From Thermoleophilia bacterium (GTDB lineage: Bacteria; Actinomycetota; Thermoleophilia; RBG-16-64-13): a stretch of 64,000 bases of DNA. Positions within the stretch are counted from its first letter, which is position 1. Each line of letters starts with the position of its first letter. The notes under the pieces are model-generated. The model was given only the letters and a program-made list of their open reading frames with translations. It was not told where the DNA came from and searched no databases. This document shows positions 63,198 to 64,000 of this stretch, piece after piece. Location: assembly GCA_026415615.1 (NCBI GenBank), contig JAOAGT010000001.1:1-64000 (forward strand), read 5' to 3'. The position numbers were made by a program, and so were the translations under genes.

Positions 63198-64000
63198 ATG
63201 GCCGAAAACGGCAATGGCAGCTGCAACTGCGGCAAGACCCGCCTCACTTTCGCTGACGTAGTCCCGGGTGCCACTACTGCCCGCGCCGGCAAGCGGGCGG
63301 GCAACCCGTACTTGCCTGAGGTGGGCACTGTCATCGAGATCATCCCAGAAACCCCCACTATCAAGACCTTCCGGGTGCGCTTTGACGATCCCGAGGTGCA
63401 GGAGAACTTCACCTTTGCTCCTGGCCAGGTGGGGCAGCTTGGCATCTTCGGGGTGGGCGAAGCCACCTTTGCCATCACCTCCAAGCCCTCGGAGAAGGAC
63501 TTCATCCAGTTCTCGGTCATGCGGGCCGGGGAGGTGACCCGCGCGCTCCACAACTTGTCGGTAGGCGATAAGGTGGGAATCCGCGCTCCCATGGGCCGCG
63601 GGTTCCCGGTGGAAGAGTGGAAGGGCAAGAACATCCTGTATGTTATGGGCGGCATCGGCTCAGCGGCGCTCAAGGCCACCATCGAATACACCCTTGAGCA
63701 TCGCTCGGACTACGAGAAGATCACCATCCTCTACGGCGCTACCCATCCCACCAACTTCACCTACTGGTATGACGTGGAGGAGTGGCAGAAACGGGACGAC
63801 CTTGAGCTCGTTCTTACCATCGACCGCGAATGCGAGGGCTGGCAGTGTGACGTGGGCCTGGTACCGCACGTGCTTGAGCGTATGGCCCCCAGCCCCGAAA
63901 ACACTATCGCCATCACCTGCGGCCCGCCCATCATGATCAAGTTTGCCCTCATTGCCTTCGAGAAGCTGGGGTTCACTCCCGAGCAGACCTACACCACGCT
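63198..64000 (+). CDS. flxA: FAD/NAD(P)-binding oxidoreductase FlxA-like, 3' end outside the window
   Basis: The first 267 codons are visible. After a short Cys-containing start (GNGSCNCGKTRLTFADVV) the FNR-type FAD barrel runs from about residue 40 (PYLPEVGTVIEIIPETPTIK, TFAPGQVGQLGIFGVGEATF, FAITSKPSEKDFIQFSVM). The NAD(P) domain starts near 150 with NILYVMGGIGSAALKATIEY, and TCGPPIMIKFALIAFEK continues it. The C-terminal [2Fe-2S] cysteines of the AsrB/HydG family would lie beyond 64000. It is the NADH entry point of the Hdr-Flx complex. ATG 63198 follows the flxB stop directly, with AAAGGAGG overlapping the end of that gene. Confidence 0.88.
   Translation, partial: MAENGNGSCNCGKTRLTFADVVPGATTARAGKRAGNPYLPEVGTVIEIIPETPTIKTFRVRFDDPEVQENFTFAPGQVGQLGIFGVGEATFAITSKPSEKDFIQFSVMRAGEVTRALHNLSVGDKVGIRAPMGRGFPVEEWKGKNILYVMGGIGSAALKATIEYTLEHRSDYEKITILYGATHPTNFTYWYDVEEWQKRDDLELVLTIDRECEGWQCDVGLVPHVLERMAPSPENTIAITCGPPIMIKFALIAFEKLGFTPEQTYTT

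Overview
The window is GC-rich bacterial chromosome, densely coded, with many GTG and TTG starts backed by good Shine-Dalgarno (SD) sequences and many 4-nt stop/start overlaps. I see no tRNA, rRNA, CRISPR array, insertion sequence or phage gene. Several traits point to a strictly anaerobic, deep-branching actinobacterium. These are inositol-phosphate synthase next to a CDP-alcohol phosphatidyltransferase (actinobacterial phosphatidylinositol synthesis), an HspR-type repressor in the dnaK operon, Thr/Ser-rich linkers in exported proteins, the futalosine route to menaquinone, an Hdr-Flx electron-transfer operon, tungstate uptake and corrinoid proteins. The taxonomic reading is inference.

Layout. 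1-3800: a corrinoid (methyltransferase-type) locus with a GntR/UTRA regulator, two corrinoid proteins and two adjacent cyclase-family proteins. 3834-8614: exported proteins, namely a parvulin-type foldase lipoprotein, a Tat-exported binding protein and a subtilase with S-layer homology repeats. 8627-11454: a divergent YchF-like P-loop protein, a zinc-ribbon NUDIX protein with an extra C-terminal helical domain, and a degenerate M23-like protein. 11694-17003: AI-2E-type membrane protein, phosphatidylinositol synthesis, and a glycosyltransferase-PHP fusion. 17108-24303: a UDG-superfamily protein, RumA-type 23S rRNA methylase, ClpB and a class A PBP. 24461-29534: dnaK-hsp20-grpE-dnaJ-hspR behind a near-consensus promoter that overlaps a HAIR-like operator. 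29587-33651: a CIRCE-like palindrome, then fmdB, a SurE-HAD fusion and ligA. 33718-35301: a surface-anchored beta-propeller protein. 35302-42821: a structured leader, the tungstate transporter tupABC and the molybdopterin genes mobA-mobB, moaA, moaC-MOSC and mogA. 42861-45293: a GGDEF protein and a glycosyltransferase. 45290-51572: menaquinone genes (ubiD-like, mqnP-like, menG, mqnE, mqnA, mqnC). 51562-56516: a BMP-type nucleoside ABC transporter overlapping mqnC. 56821-64000: hdrC-hdrB-hdrA-flxD-flxC-flxB-flxA, the last cut by the window end.

How the genes fit together. The second half forms a coherent anaerobic redox module. Tungstate uptake and pyranopterin synthesis supply Mo/W enzymes, menaquinone supplies the membrane electron carrier, and the Hdr-Flx complex probably couples NADH, ferredoxin and a disulfide acceptor by flavin-based bifurcation. 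The chaperone block appears to be under two stress circuits (HspR/HAIR and HrcA/CIRCE). The least explained elements are the structured leader before tupA, the CIRCE-like site before fmdB, the NUDIX/helical-sensor fusion with a probable CTG start, the coupling of mqnC to a nucleoside transporter, and the two cyclase paralogues whose metal motifs each deviate at a different position.
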